Position numbers and translations under genes: made by a program
Source of the DNA: Drosophila miranda
Lineage: Eukaryota > Arthropoda > Insecta > Diptera > Drosophilidae
Reading direction: 5' to 3'
Length of the DNA stretch: 64,000 bases
Assembly: GCF_003369915.1 (NCBI RefSeq)
Contig: NC_046674.1
Location: 24,307,657 to 24,371,656 of the forward strand
In this document: positions 9,921 to 21,600 of the stretch, piece after piece
Layout: each line of letters begins with the position of its first letter
How positions within the stretch are numbered: position 1 is the first letter of the stretch
Notes under the pieces: generated by a model
The model's database searches: none
Seen by the model: the letters and a program-made list of their open reading frames with translations, nothing else
What the model was told of the DNA's origin: nothing

Positions 9921-10541
9921 TTATGTTAAAAATTTCCACTGTGTAATGCGCTCCGTAATCTGACCGACCAGGGATTCCCGATTAGTCTTGGTCACCTCGT
10001 AGGTGACAGCGCCGGGGGCGCTCTTCAATCGCTCCACCAGCGGCATAGACTGGCGGGTCGTCTGTGGAATGGTGGCCAGAATGGGGCGCTGTTGCTGGAG
10101 GACCTTGGCGATGGCAGTTTCGAAGCGCTTGCTCAGCAGCTCCATTTTGCCCACTTCATCGATGACGAAGAGCTCGCAGCAACCATCGAGGAGTGGCAGC
10201 GTCAGATCCTCAAAGTCCTGCACATAGACCGAGTACTTGCCCACCTTGGGGCGTCGCAGGTTGTCCAGCGGCCGCTCCCGCGCCAGTATTCCTCGCTCGC
10301 CGCTCAGGGTGACCACATCAAAGCCGATGCGCTGCCCTTTTCCTTCGGCACGCACCTCCTCCGTGTAGAATCCCTGGAGCTTGCTCTGCTCGCTCAACTT
10401 TGAGCAGATGTTACGAACCAACGTGGTCTTGCCAACACCTGAAGGGATACTGGAGATGAAGGGGAGATTGCTGGGTGCACGGCAAGACTTACCCGGGGGC
10501 CCTGTGATCAAAATAGCCGTTAAAATATTAGTTTTTTTCAT
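9921..10541 (-). CDS. NTPCR-type nucleoside triphosphatase (THEP1 family)
   Basis: Two exons, 10541-10493 and 10438-9921, separated by a 54-bp intron, encode 188 residues, close to the 190 of human NTPCR. After splicing the N terminus reads ILITGPPGVGKTTLVRN, a perfect Walker A P-loop (GPPGVGKT). FYTEEVRAEGKGQRIGFDVV and TLSGERGILAR are the family signatures, and ELFVIDEVGKMELLS (about residues 113-127) supplies Walker B. The family hydrolyses nucleoside di/triphosphates slowly; its cellular role is unclear. The intron is a multiple of three and has no stop, so the unspliced frame reads straight through and would insert 18 residues into the P-loop. Half-DRE words near 10585-10612 may be its promoter. 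The gene lies head-to-tail 130 bp downstream of the channel gene. Confidence 0.85.
   Translation of the reverse strand: MKKTNILTAILITGPPGKSCRAPSNLPFISSIPSGVGKTTLVRNICSKLSEQSKLQGFYTEEVRAEGKGQRIGFDVVTLSGERGILARERPLDNLRRPKVGKYSVYVQDFEDLTLPLLDGCCELFVIDEVGKMELLSKRFETAIAKVLQQQRPILATIPQTTRQSMPLVERLKSAPGAVTYEVTKTNRESLVGQITERITQWKFLT
10439..10492 (-). other. 54-nt in-frame, stop-free intron in the NTPCR-type gene
   Basis: On the minus strand it begins GTAAGT and ends CCTTCAG. Removing it joins CCG-G to GT-GTT and restores GPPGVGKTT exactly. Retaining it keeps the frame open but splits the nucleotide-binding loop, so intron retention would yield a catalytically dead but translatable protein that escapes nonsense-mediated decay. 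Confidence 0.85.
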
Positions 10542-10584
10542 TTAATAATTGTTTCGTGGGATAGTGTTGGGAAACGTCAGCAGC

Positions 10585-10612
10585 AATGTCGATAGCATGT
10601 TATCGGTTATCC
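10585..10612 (-). promoter_or_regulatory. Paired DRE-like half sites between NTPCR-type and channel genes
   Basis: GTCGATAGC and TTATCGGTT flank a short spacer in the 130-bp gap between the two minus-strand genes. They resemble degenerate DRE sites and are the only promoter-like words in the gap. The NTPCR-type start codon is about 45 bp away. Confidence 0.35.
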
Positions 10613-10671
10613 AAAAACAAACACAGATGTAATGCGCGGGCTGGAGGTTTTTTTTGTTCTATAAGAAATAT

Positions 10672-12855
10672 TTATGCACGACTAAATAAACGCCATTTCT
10701 GTTTGGGACGAGTTGCTTCTTCAGCTTTTTCACCGAAGAGCCGCAGACGCAGCAGCTCCAACTGGGTCTCCATGTGCTCGCCAACGAGAAGCAGTTGCTC
10801 GCCGCGCATCTGGAAGTCGCTTTCCTCCTTGGCCTCATCCACAATCTTGATTTTCTTGCGGCGAAGCTGGAATCGAATCTTCCGCTCAACGTAGTCCGTC
10901 GTGATGCTGATATTCTGACCGACGGTGCGCTTGTTTCGCTTGTATCCCCGCCGAAAGCACGGCAAACGCCTGTAGAAATCGAATAGGCCTTGATACTCGA
11001 CGCGCAGGAACTGAAAGAAGTCAAGGTGCTGCACCTCCTCCAGGTCGCGCCTTTCCTTGGCAATCGTGAAGTAGTTGTTGATCATCGCCACGAACACATT
11101 GATCAGGACGGTGCAGATGAAGAAGCCCAGGATGGCGTACAGTATCAGTCCGATGGCCTTGCCGCCGTGGAACATTTCGCTGGGATGGATGTGGGAGCTG
11201 AAGCCGAACGAGAAGCACATGCAGGTGATCAGGCTCTGGAAGAAGCGATTGAAATAGATGCTATTGTTCCCATTGATGATGACCATCATCATGCAGAAGC
11301 CGAACAGAAAGATCAATATCATCATGGCCATGCTGACCACCGGCTGCCAGGCCATGCGCAGCGTTTGGTTAAACAAATGAAAGACATTCGCGAACTGCAG
11401 GATCCGCCACAGCCGCAGCGTGGTCAGACAGATGAGCACCCCGATCAGCATATGCACGAGCCCTTCGAGCCGCGATCCTCGCCGAAAGTCCACAAAATCC
11501 ATGTTCCCGAAGACACTCACATTCTTGAGCATTGATCGGACCAGCGAGGCGCGAAAGAACATCACCCAGAGGACCACTGCATTCAGTCCGAATATCAGCA
11601 GGTCCATGATGTTCCACACGTTCTTGAGGGTGCGCGAATCGTACCACACCTTGTTCACCGTCGCCTTCCCGAACTGCAGCAGCACCAGTATGTAGATCAT
11701 ATAGACGAACAGGTCGTACCATTTGAGATGATCGAAGTCCCGCAACAGGACGTACCCCTCCACGCCCACGTGCGGCAGGACACCCCCGAAGGGCAGCTGC
11801 TCCAGGCGCAGCGTGATCACGCTGAACAGATTCATGTCCACATTGTACATGGTGAAGTCTATAAAGATCGCCGACGTGTTCCTTGTGAGCCAGTGCTGTT
11901 CGGTGAGGAAGTCGAGGACCATCTTGGTGCTGACTTTGCTGCGCGACAGCAGTGTCGAGTAGCCCCTCAGCTCCGGATAGTAGTCGAAGAAGCCAATGTG
12001 ATGGAAGTTCAGCAGGAAGCTATCAATCGCCATCCACTTCATGGGCACCCAGGGGCGTGTGACGCGCCAGTGCAGATCCTCGTACGGCACCACTTTGTAG
12101 GGCTTTTGCCAGCCGGGCAGGTAGGACGAGTCCGTGTATTCGGGATCACCCCAGCCGATCTTGCGGTTGCTCCGCCGCAGCTGCCGCACGCGGATAACGC
12201 CCAGCATCACCCATTGTTCGGCGTGCACCCAGGGGGGGCTGGTGAAGGTGGTGCCCGGGGTGGTGGAGTTCGTGTCGAAGGTGTTGATCAGATTGATCTC
12301 GATGTAGTCGAATAGCTGATTGATGTGCACCAGCTCCTGGAGGCCATAGTAGTCCGTGTGATTGAACAGCATGAGCTTCTTGATCATGTCCGAGCTGCGG
12401 TAGACGCGCGGCTCCCAGGTCGCCAGCATGGCCAGCATCAGCCATAAGTAGTAGCGCCCGAACAGCCACAGATCCCTGCTGATCTCCTTGTACATCTCGT
12501 TCAGCTTCTCGTTCCGATACTGCGAGGTGATCAACAGGTTTCGCCGCTGCCGCTCCACTTTCTGCACCAGAAAGTCCTCCCTATCGTATTCCGGCCTGCT
12601 CTTGTCCATGTCCGGCACATAATGATCCCGCGGCCAAATGGTGCGATCCACTGCGATGATGATAAACTTGATGGGATCTCCGACAAGGTACTGGAACATC
12701 AACACCATGATGATCCTAACGCCGTTCGTCTTGTCCCGCACCAGTTCCTGGTGGAAACCGAACCGAATGAAGATCGATCCAATGCATATCAAAATAATAG
12801 AGATGGTGATCGTGAACAATATTAAATGGGATCTAAAGGGCGTCATTTTTCCCAA
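10672..12855 (-). CDS. brv2: Brivido-type polycystin-family channel (TRPP-like)
   Basis: A single-exon 727-residue membrane protein. Membrane segments by eye: 10-31, 46-68, 133-147, 378-397, 413-434, 466-487, 504-527 and 566-595. A large extracellular polycystin domain spans 150-375, including FHHIGFFDYYPELRGYS, the NTSAIFIDFTMYNVDMNLFS signature and a possible glycosylation sequon at N326. The N-terminal pair with VGDPIKFIIIAV resembles the last part of polycystin-1-like proteins. The pore stretch (residues 540-556) lacks the Leu-Gly-Asp filter of PKD2. Fly Brivido proteins of this family act in cold sensing in the antenna; function here is inferred. A short cytoplasmic tail has a charged coiled segment (680-710). 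The symbol brv2 is my best guess among the brv paralogues. The stop is followed at once by an AT-rich 3' end. Confidence 0.75.
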   Translation of the reverse strand: MGKMTPFRSHLILFTITISIILICIGSIFIRFGFHQELVRDKTNGVRIIMVLMFQYLVGDPIKFIIIAVDRTIWPRDHYVPDMDKSRPEYDREDFLVQKVERQRRNLLITSQYRNEKLNEMYKEISRDLWLFGRYYLWLMLAMLATWEPRVYRSSDMIKKLMLFNHTDYYGLQELVHINQLFDYIEINLINTFDTNSTTPGTTFTSPPWVHAEQWVMLGVIRVRQLRRSNRKIGWGDPEYTDSSYLPGWQKPYKVVPYEDLHWRVTRPWVPMKWMAIDSFLLNFHHIGFFDYYPELRGYSTLLSRSKVSTKMVLDFLTEQHWLTRNTSAIFIDFTMYNVDMNLFSVITLRLEQLPFGGVLPHVGVEGYVLLRDFDHLKWYDLFVYMIYILVLLQFGKATVNKVWYDSRTLKNVWNIMDLLIFGLNAVVLWVMFFRASLVRSMLKNVSVFGNMDFVDFRRGSRLEGLVHMLIGVLICLTTLRLWRILQFANVFHLFNQTLRMAWQPVVSMAMMILIFLFGFCMMMVIINGNNSIYFNRFFQSLITCMCFSFGFSSHIHPSEMFHGGKAIGLILYAILGFFICTVLINVFVAMINNYFTIAKERRDLEEVQHLDFFQFLRVEYQGLFDFYRRLPCFRRGYKRNKRTVGQNISITTDYVERKIRFQLRRKKIKIVDEAKEESDFQMRGEQLLLVGEHMETQLELLRLRLFGEKAEEATRPKQKWRLFSRA

Positions 12856-14405
12856 TTATATTTACTCTGACACCCTCTAGATTGCTTTGTTTCTCTATAC
12901 AATATTCTCCATTTACGATTTGACAACACGTGGTTTTTATCTTAAATCTGTTCTGTTTAAATTTTTTAATAATATGTAACCGAAAAATCTGTACGGCCAT
13001 TCAAATTTTTCATCCACCCAGGTATCATTTAACATGAATATCGATATCGATAATCTGAGTACAAGGCTTTATTGTGGGGATTTCTGAAAGTGATTTTGAT
13101 TAAACTCAGTGTAGTTGTTAAAAGGCAGCTTAGCAATACAAAGAAAAGGACAATCGGCTAAAGATTAAATCGCTTAAGTCTAGTACTCAGACAACAGACT
13201 AATTTCAGTAGCTAACTAGTTAATCGCTAATTAGTTGTCTTAGTGGACAATTAGTAATGCAATGCATAGGTTATCTAAACTTCGGAGGCCAATCGCACCA
13301 GTTGCACAATAATGATATCGGAACAATTCAATTCAAATTTTGTATGACCATTTTTCATGATGTATGACTGACCTTTGTAGAGTTCGATTACTGGAAAGAT
13401 TTTAAAGTTGATAATAGCTAATAATAGTCGCAATATATTTAAGGTATTCTTAAGATATGTTTAACCATGTTTTTATTTGTATTTTATATCTTATTTCTTA
13501 TATCTTCAGATCTTTTTAAAGTCTAGTACTTAGATTAACAAAGATCTTCACCACTCAAATCAGGGATAATATTTGTATGATAACGAAAAGACATAATTTT
13601 TTGCTGCTGTTTGTTCGCCGACTAGTTCTCATGCTGTTATGACATTAGACTTTGCTGCGATATAAGATCATTTCTTTGCTGAGAGACAAAACGAAAAACT
13701 AGTGTTCCTAGCTGTCTTTAGACACGTCACCTTAAGGTAATAACGCTCAAACCCAATTTGAAATTGGCTCGAGATGCTTTTAATTTGACCGTGATTGCGT
13801 TTTGAATGGAAAAACACTCATTACCAATACTTGATTAACTAAAAATTATGAAATGAAAAGTGTAAGATTCTATAATTTTTGCAGAAAAAGCTGATTATCT
13901 CGATCATATTCCTCCCCAACTAAAAAGCACATAAATCGCTTTCACTGCATGCTTTTCCCATAGGGGTATCTCTGTTTTTGCAGGTAGTCAGATCTGAAAA
14001 CAGAAATACCGATTAATACTAGAAAACCAACCGGGATCGAGCGATATAGCGATTTCGTAGCAGAATAGGCGGTCAATTTAAAATGGAGGGCAGCAAGCGA
14101 GGTCAGCTAATTATAAAATTATGTGCGGTCGAATAAAATCGGATTATACGGATACAATAATTTATTCATTTTATATCCGTTTAATATATATATGAACTAT
14201 ATTAGAGGTGCCTGCCTATAAACTGCAAAGCCAACCGAATTCCAGTACTGCAGGCTCTCTCGGTTGGTTTCAAAAACTCTAGTACTCTGCCTGGAGATTT
14301 AATGTAATTCACTACGGAATTCAACGGAATAGCAAAATTGAGCAATAGGAACGATTACTCTCTTGCGGTTTTTTGTTTGATCTTTTTCGCCAAAGCCTTT
14401 TTTAG
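12856..14405. other. AT-rich intergenic DNA between the channel gene and dlp
   Basis: About 1.55 kb with no credible coding frame or RNA gene. A double DRE-like ATCGATATCGAT occurs near 13040-13051, placed to act for the leftward channel gene. The rest is unremarkable AT-rich sequence. Confidence 0.6.
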
Positions 14406-14668
14406 GTGAAATCCAATAAAAGCAAGTATTTATATTAAACCAATCAAGTAGAAAATAGGTTCATTAATTGGATAAAACTATGTGGGCAGGGCTGAGAGTT
14501 CCATCTAGCTTGTAATATTCGATGGAATATCAAAAACGAGCAATATGTATAAAGAACTTCAATGCATCAGTATATTTACGGTGTATTTTTAAGATGAGAC
14601 GGTATATTTTGGTATATTGCTGAGGGTCGGATGGTATATTTTATCAATGAGTTCGCGGTCACACTGCA
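14406..14668 (+). repeat. Promoter-bearing dispersed repeat, copy upstream of dlp
   Basis: The counterpart of 8064-8212. Block A is 14406-14487 and block B 14601-14668, separated by about 110 bases absent from the Polr3E copy. Block B carries GACGGTATATTTTGG (Motif 6-like), a second GGTATAT and a perfect Motif 1. Confidence 0.75.
14600..14666 (+). promoter_or_regulatory. Motif 6/Motif 1 block, candidate dlp promoter
   Basis: Tandem Motif 6-like words at 14600-14630 and a perfect CGGTCACACTG at 14656-14666 lie 700 bp upstream of the dlp start codon on the same strand. The DRE position is degenerate here (TATCAATG instead of TATCGATA). It may start dlp with a roughly 700-nt leader, or be a repeat-derived sequence not used by dlp. 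Confidence 0.4.
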
Positions 14669-14676
14669 CACAATAT

Positions 14677-14792
14677 TATCAAAACCTCCAATTTTTTTGA
14701 ACCAAGCGGTTGTTGCGCGTCCATGAAACAACAAGACAGTGTTTGAATTTTTTTTGAATTTAGAAATGCCCGTTGTCCATATATGCGGCCCG
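14677..14792 (+). repeat. Dispersed repeat fragment, copy B (first copy at 4070-4175)
   Basis: Aligned with 4070-4175 as described there. A further partial echo follows at 14857-14915 (AAGTCCGTTGATGGACCA, then CGGCCCTAAAATATCCATTG-like sequence repeating 14790-14810), so this locus holds about one and a half copies. Confidence 0.7.
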
Positions 14793-15367
14793 AAAATATC
14801 TATTGATAACTAACAAAAATTAAAAACAATCTTGTCGAGTTTTTTTTTTTTTATTACGAAAGTCCGTTGATGGACCATAAAAATATCAAAAAATCCGGCC
14901 CTAAAATATCCATTGATATTCTAAAAAATAATAAATAATAACGAACTCGCGTCGTGATCTAAAAAAGCTAAAGAAAGTGAGATGAGATTTCGTACGATCG
15001 GTTTTTGACAAATTCTTTTGGTGTCGGTGTCGCCTAACGTTTGCACTTTCGAGATTGGTTTGAGGTTTGAGGCACAAAAAACAACACAACAACAGCGAGA
15101 AGGTCGTCGCCGGTAAACAGCAACAAAGTAAACGCGATGCATTAGTGTGATTTTTTTTGCGTGTGTGGGGGTGTCAGCGTTTGCCCGAAAATATTTACCG
15201 TTCAAACAACAGCAAAAGCCGGCAAAAGAGTCGTCCGCTCTCTCTCTCTCGCTCTCGTCGTATCGGTCTTACTCTCTCTCTCGCTGTGCAAACTGCTTCC
15301 CGCCGCCCCGCCGCACTATTGTGATAAGCTTTTTTTTTCCGGGTGCAAAGCAAAAAAAAGCAACAAC
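14793..15367 (+). other. Probable 5' leader of dlp
   Basis: No coding signal upstream of the dlp ATG in this stretch beyond the in-frame extension, which has no earlier credible ATG. It is rich in CAA/CAG and CT dinucleotides (15238-15290), like many fly 5' UTRs. Several short upstream ATGs are present (for example 15139), which could dampen translation. Confidence 0.45.
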
Positions 15368-15680
15368 ATGTGTGCCACCATGCAAAAACAACAGCAGCAA
15401 CAATGTCCGCCCTGCAGAAGAAGAACAGCAACAAATGGCCTCCTTGTGATACTCAGCTGCCTTCTGCTCCTGCTCCTGCCCAGCCACCCAGTGACGGCCC
15501 AGGAGGGTATCGCCCCCGCATCCCCCCCTCAGGTGGCCGCTCTGGCAGCCCCGAGTCCCGCCGCCGGGGGCGGCGCCCCCTCCATCCTCGATCAGTTCAG
15601 CCCCAACTGCAGCGCCGTGACGCACATCTTCCAGGGCAGGGGTATCGATGCCAATGAGATACCGCAAAAGCCCAGTAACG
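15368..15680 (+). CDS. dlp: dlp coding exon 1: signal peptide and start of core
   Basis: It codes residues 1-104. Two near ATGs exist (15368 and 15380, reading MCATM); the first is taken because it is the first in frame. A Gln/Arg-rich start precedes the hydrophobic core LLVILSCLLLLLLP. An Ala/Pro-rich spacer follows, then FSPNCSAVTHIFQGRG, the first conserved glypican cysteine. The exon ends in phase 1 at GTAAGT. Confidence 0.93.
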
Positions 15681-18600
15681 GTAAGTGTTGTGGGTAAGGG
15701 ACGGTCTTTATAAGAAACAATTTAATTGTAAGTCTTCGGAAAATTCGGTTCTAATTTGTCAGATTCGAGCCCATTGGGAAGTTTAGTGAAAGAAAAGTTA
15801 ATCTAAAGAAAAGACCCCTCAAGATTCGATCGAATAAAAGTTATTTGTTCACTCCTGGGAGTTACACAACATTTCATAATATTACTAAACCTCAAAAGAT
15901 AAGAAAAGAAGCCCCGAAGACCGAAGTTCGAAAAGAGCAAAGAACAAAGCGAACTTTGAATTGGGCGATCCCATGATTCATGCCGCGTCTGCGTCTGCAG
16001 CAGCCGTACTCCTCCGCCTCTCGCCCTTCGCCTCCCCTGGTTGAGGAAATGAAATTCCACGCAAATCAACTCAAAAAAGATTCAACACAGCGCGGAGAGG
16101 GCGGGGGAGAGAGGAGAAGCATCCGAATACCTTTACAGCCCGAGGCGATGAGCGATGAGAGGGAAGAGCAGCGCAGAGCAGACCAGAGCAGAATTCCCCG
16201 GTGGAGAGCGCTGTGTCCAGTCGGCGGTGCTGTTGGCGCATGCGTGACTGCCCCTCCCCCTCTTCCTCTCCCTCTCCCTCTGCCGCTCTCTCTTCCCAGC
16301 AAAGGGTTCCAGTTTCCAAGACCAGTCCAAAGCAGAGCTGAAAAATCTCGAGAAATTCCTTTTCGATCGAAAAACAAGAATGAAGTGCGGCGCATAGGAG
16401 ACCGAAGCCTGCGATACCCTCCGAATGTGGTCTCTGACCGATGTTTCCTAGCATTTCTTTACTCAAAAGTTAAACTGAATGGCACGCGGAGTGATATCTC
16501 CGATGAAAGGGTATCAAAAGCGGCTGGGAGCAGAGATACTGCACACTCGAAAGGAAAACGGCTCTTCTCTTTTGGGAGTGCGAGAGCAAGGAGGTTGTCA
16601 CACCGCTTTTACAAGCTGTTCGGTGGGAGTGGGGACGAGAGTGGGGCCTCGACCTCGGCCTAGGCATGGACCTACCTTCCATGGTTTCGATCCGCCTGTG
16701 GCTTTTTACTTAATTTGTATAAATCCTGAATTAATCACGCTTAATTGCAATGACTCTCTCGGTCTCGCTCTCGCTCGTTCTCCCGCTCTCTTGTGCACTT
16801 CTCTGATCTTCTGCCCTGCCGTCCCGCTGTCCCGCAGTCCCGCTTCCCCTTCCATTCGCTTTGTTTGATTTGCGGCCAGGTAAACTGTTGCAGCCTCTCT
16901 CCCTCTCTCTCTCGCTCTCTCTTTGCCCGTTTACCTGAGTGTTGGTTTTGTTTATTTTTGGTTTTCAGCGTTTCTTGATTTGCTTTTATACCCTGTGTTC
17001 GGACACAGAAACCAGAATAAGTATTTTTATTCGAGGGTATCCGCCTGTCGGTTCTCCTAGTCTCCATCCTTTCTTGCTTTTATCTTTTGGTCAAATGCAT
17101 TGCGTTTTCGTTCATAATTTCATGGAAATGCATAGGGGCAGGGGGGGGGCCCGGCACTGCTGTCTGAGGGGGAAAGGAGCGAGCGCTACAGGTAGAGAAG
17201 AGTGGAAGAGTGGAGTGGAATGGTGTGGAGTGGGGAGATGGGATGGTCAGTGTTCTTTTGCGTTCTCTTTTGTGTTTGGTCTTTGATATTAATCAAGGTG
17301 TCATTGAAATCGTTTAAATTATGCAGTTTGGGATTTTTATATGTGTGCACGGCATGTACATGTATGTATGTGTGTGTGTCGGTATTTCTTATGTGAACCT
17401 CTCGCTGTCTGTGGCCCTCTCTCTCTCCCTCTCCCACTCCCTCATTCACAATATCAATAACTTATCCAAACAGCCTCTGCTCTTCGCTCTTTTTTTACTC
17501 TTTTCTCTTTCGCTTCTTTCTTCAGGCGCGCTGTGAGTCATAAATCTCACCGTCGACAGAGGACAGAGGGCGCTGGGCTGTCTTCTCTTCTTCCCACCTT
17601 ATCCCCGTTCTTCTGATAAGCGCCAGCATTTAGATAAAGTCCCTCCCGACTTGGACCCGTTCCCAGGCCTCAAACTGTGTAACTTTGCCCTCTCTCGCTC
17701 TCTATCCCTCTCTCTCTTTCTTTGCTCGTGCGAGTATGTAGGTTAGTTTTGCTCGTGAGGCTGTGTGCGTGATACTTGGGCGCTGATAAAGCGATATTTC
17801 CATTTCCAAACAGACTTTTGATGGAGCGGCAGACCCATTGGGGCCGCTACATTGTCTGAGGGTAGTTATGCGGAGTGCCCGGGAGTGTCCATGGAGGCTC
17901 CTTGGGGCAACTGCCTGACACCTTCCATGCAACAGCTGCCTGCCACTTAAACGCTTCATTAAAGTTGCACTTCCTGTGCTCTCGCCCATCTTCTACCCCT
18001 CCTTCTGCCTCATCATCATCAGTGGTAGGCAGGCACTTAGCTGAAATTGTTTGCACAATTTAAACAGTTCACAAAACATTAAATCGTTAAAAATAATACG
18101 AGTATCAGCGGACAAGGAAGAGAGGAAGACAGCGAGAGACGATTGCACATTCCCCGCTCTCTGTGGCCAAAAGAAATTTGCAGTGGATCTGATGCCAAAT
18201 CCGGAGACTGGCGGCGGCTGCTCCATTTTGTTGGCGTTGCATCCGCCGCCGTTGCTGGAGTGGCAGTGGCAGTGGCAGTGGCCAAGGCATGACTATTAAT
18301 CATTTTCCAGCAACCAAAACCTAATGGCAGATACTCGGTGGCTCTGCATCTACAACTCCTTCGGTTTGCCCTTTTACTGCATTGTCGTCGCATTCCTTGG
18401 CCGTGGAAGAAGGAGGATCGGGGAAGGATCGGGTAGGATCAACATTAGCATATTTAGTCCTAAGAATCGCCATTAGTTGATCTCTAGTGAGGCCATATAA
18501 TCACAACAGACTCAAGATCTGTGGGTTTCGCTTACAAAGTCAACACTCGCCCTCCTCCTCCTCCTCCTCGAGGCCCAGATCAGGGGAAGTATCTGGCGAT

Positions 18601-21600
18601 CTGGAGAATAAATATCGCGCAATTAGCCGACACTCGCACGAGTGTGTGTATCCCTCGGAACGAGCGACGAATGAGGCTACAACAAAAGGCAAAACGTCAG
18701 CGAAATTTCAAACACTGAATCACGGCGATGGTGGCGATGCTTAGATGATTCGATGGATGGATAAAATGAATGAAAACGAAACCAGAACGATCATCGCCCC
18801 CTCTCTGTCGGCGGAGGATACCAAAAATAGAGGTAGAGAGCAGTTGCAAAGAAGATTCCCAGACGAAGCCGAAGACAGACCCAGAAACATTCCCAGAGTC
18901 ATTCCTAGGAGCCTCAGCGGGTCAAACGTGGCCACTTTAAGGCGAGAGAGAGAGAAGGGAGGGAGGGAGGGAGAGAAGATGAATGCCTGTGTGGTCTCAA
19001 CACTATCTCTCTCTCTCTGTCTCTCTCTCTTGTGTCTCTGTCTCTGAGGCAAACAACTCCTTAAACAAGTTCTTGCGTGCATTCCATTTTCCATTCCAGT
19101 GGAACAGAGAGTCCGAGCAATGAATTTCATATATGGACAAAGCCAATGGTGGAATGCCTTTTCGGGAGGGAGTCGAGAGCCACAGAGAGGCAGGGGGCGG
19201 AGGCGGAGGCACAGTTTTAGCTAATTTTGTGTGGTTTTAACCCAACACCTTCCCGCCCGGAAAGGATATTCCACACACTCCTCCTCTCGAGCGTTTGGGC
19301 CTTTTCTCACGTTCCGTTTAGGTCTGGCCGTAGATGGTAATTACACAAGCCACGGCCCAGGCCACGCCCCCAGAACGGCAGCCAGCTCCAAATAACAATT
19401 ACATTTAACATGTTTATTAATAAGCAACATGGCCAAAAAGGGGGGCACTGCGGAAGGGCTTTGGCGGCACCATTAGAGGCCACCCCAACCCCACCCCACT
19501 CCAGTCTAGTCCAAAAAAGTAAAAGAAAAGATAATTAAGTAGTTGGAGCCTCCCTTGTGTGTGGCACACACAAAACCAATGCCGACTCTACGAGCAGGGG
19601 GCGGGTAAGCAGGGGAAAACAGTGGATTTGGGCCTTGGATCTTTGCAGAACATTTCCTCCTCCAGCCTGCCACCAGATCTTGGCCCAACCCCATTAGCCG
19701 TTTCGATGCAGTAACTCCCTCAGACGCTGTTTCCCATGGCCAGGTCCGAGAGGCCAGGCCAGGCCAGAGTGGGCCCTCGGCGGCGGGCATGACGAATGCC
19801 AAATTGCTGGAGAGGCCGGAGAGACTCGTTCGGGGCCTGGACTGGCGGCTCTGGGCTCTGATTTAATTGGGTCACATGAAAGATTTGTTAATTTGCGCCA
19901 CCTACTTTGATTACACTTTGCAGATAGCCGGGGGGAGGGGGATGCTACGCCATGGAATGTCCGCCCCGTCTTCGAGCGGCTCTGGCAAGTCTGTAATTAA
20001 TGCCGGGCAGCCCCTACGTGCGTGCCCAAAAGTTCAAGACCTTCTCACTGGCTGCCAAAAACCGTAGGATCTTTCCTCAGTGGCAATTACAATAAAATGC
20101 AATTGCCTCTGCTGCTGCTTCGGATACGGATTCAATTTCCTACAGTTCGTTAAGGGTTCGGGTTCGGTTTCGGTTCCATGCAAATAACCTTGGCCATTTG
20201 TTGTGCTCTCCTCGCACTCTTCGCTCTCCTAATCCGGCAAATAATGGTTTTCAATTAGTTTTGGTCCAGTTTCTGGCTCAAATGCTCAAGTGGAGATGAA
20301 TGTGCAGCTCAGGGATTGCTCAAGCGAGCAACAAAGAGAAAAAAGGTTCCATAATCTGCTAGTCCTAATCCTCCTCCTCCTCCTTCTACTCCTCCTCAGA
20401 GGCAGCCCTGCCTCGCATCGTCTTAAATCTGTTGACAATTTTATTATACAAAACACATTAAATGCCCATTTAATAGAAAAATACAAAAAACGCGTCTCGA
20501 ACAAATTAATTCTCGTGTGTAAAATATTTTACAATGAACAAAGTTTCGATGGCCATAAATTTGTGGGTTTTATTGACCAAAAGCTACCGGAAACCCGTCA
20601 GCGCTGCTGTCTGTCCCAAAATACAAAAAAAATGCGTAGAAGTCGATAAATTTGGAAGACAACAACCCACACACAATCCGCATACGAAGAAGAAGAAGAA
20701 GAAGACGTCTCCACGTCCAAGTCCGGCGCGGCGCTTGGCATTATAACCAGATATTGTAGTGCTGCCTGCCTGCCTGCTGTTCCCCAAACGAGTTTCTCGG
20801 TGGATGGCCGCTGGCCCACGCCCACTCCCACTCCCACTCCCACGCCCGGAGATGTCTTTGCCAGAAGATAGACGTTAAAATGTTTATGCATTGCAGTTTA
20901 TGATATGCGAAGATGATCCTGCAGATCCCCCCTCGAGACAGAGACACAATCGAAGGGCAAATAGAGACATTTCCGGCATCAGAGAGGGGGGAGAGAGACA
21001 GAGCAAACAATGAGACGAAATCCGGCCCAAAGCAGTTGTCCTCATTGTCGTATTGATTTTGGTGTATCGCAGTATCTCACAGATACATATTGCATTTTTT
21101 ATCAGCTATTTGTTTTGGCTGTTCGCCGGGGTGGCAGTTGCAACATTTTGCGGCAAAAGGTAGGTTCATTGAAATCGAATGAAAGACCAGCGACAGCAAA
21201 AGATACGCAGATAAAACGCGGAGTGGAGCAGGGGGAGCGGGAGAGAGATAAAGAAAATCTCTTCTTTCACCTCGACTCCGATTCATCTTTTGGTTTGTGT
21301 ATTTTGTTTTGTTTTTGTAGTTTTACCGACGGTCTGCTTTCGTGTGTATCCTGTCTGGCGGCAGTCCTCCTCCTCCTCCTCCTCCTCCGGGGGTTACCTG
21401 TTTCACAGTTGAGTGGCCTTCCTTCATTCCATAGTGTTGGATTCTTTATGGCCATTTGCCAGAGCCAGAAACAGAGCCAGAAACAGAAACAGAGCCCGCA
21501 AGAGATACAGAAACAGAGCCGTATCTTTTGTCGGCATCATCCATCGCTTCCATCGCTGTAACTCATTTCCATTCAGTTCGTAAATTGTGCAAAAAGGATC

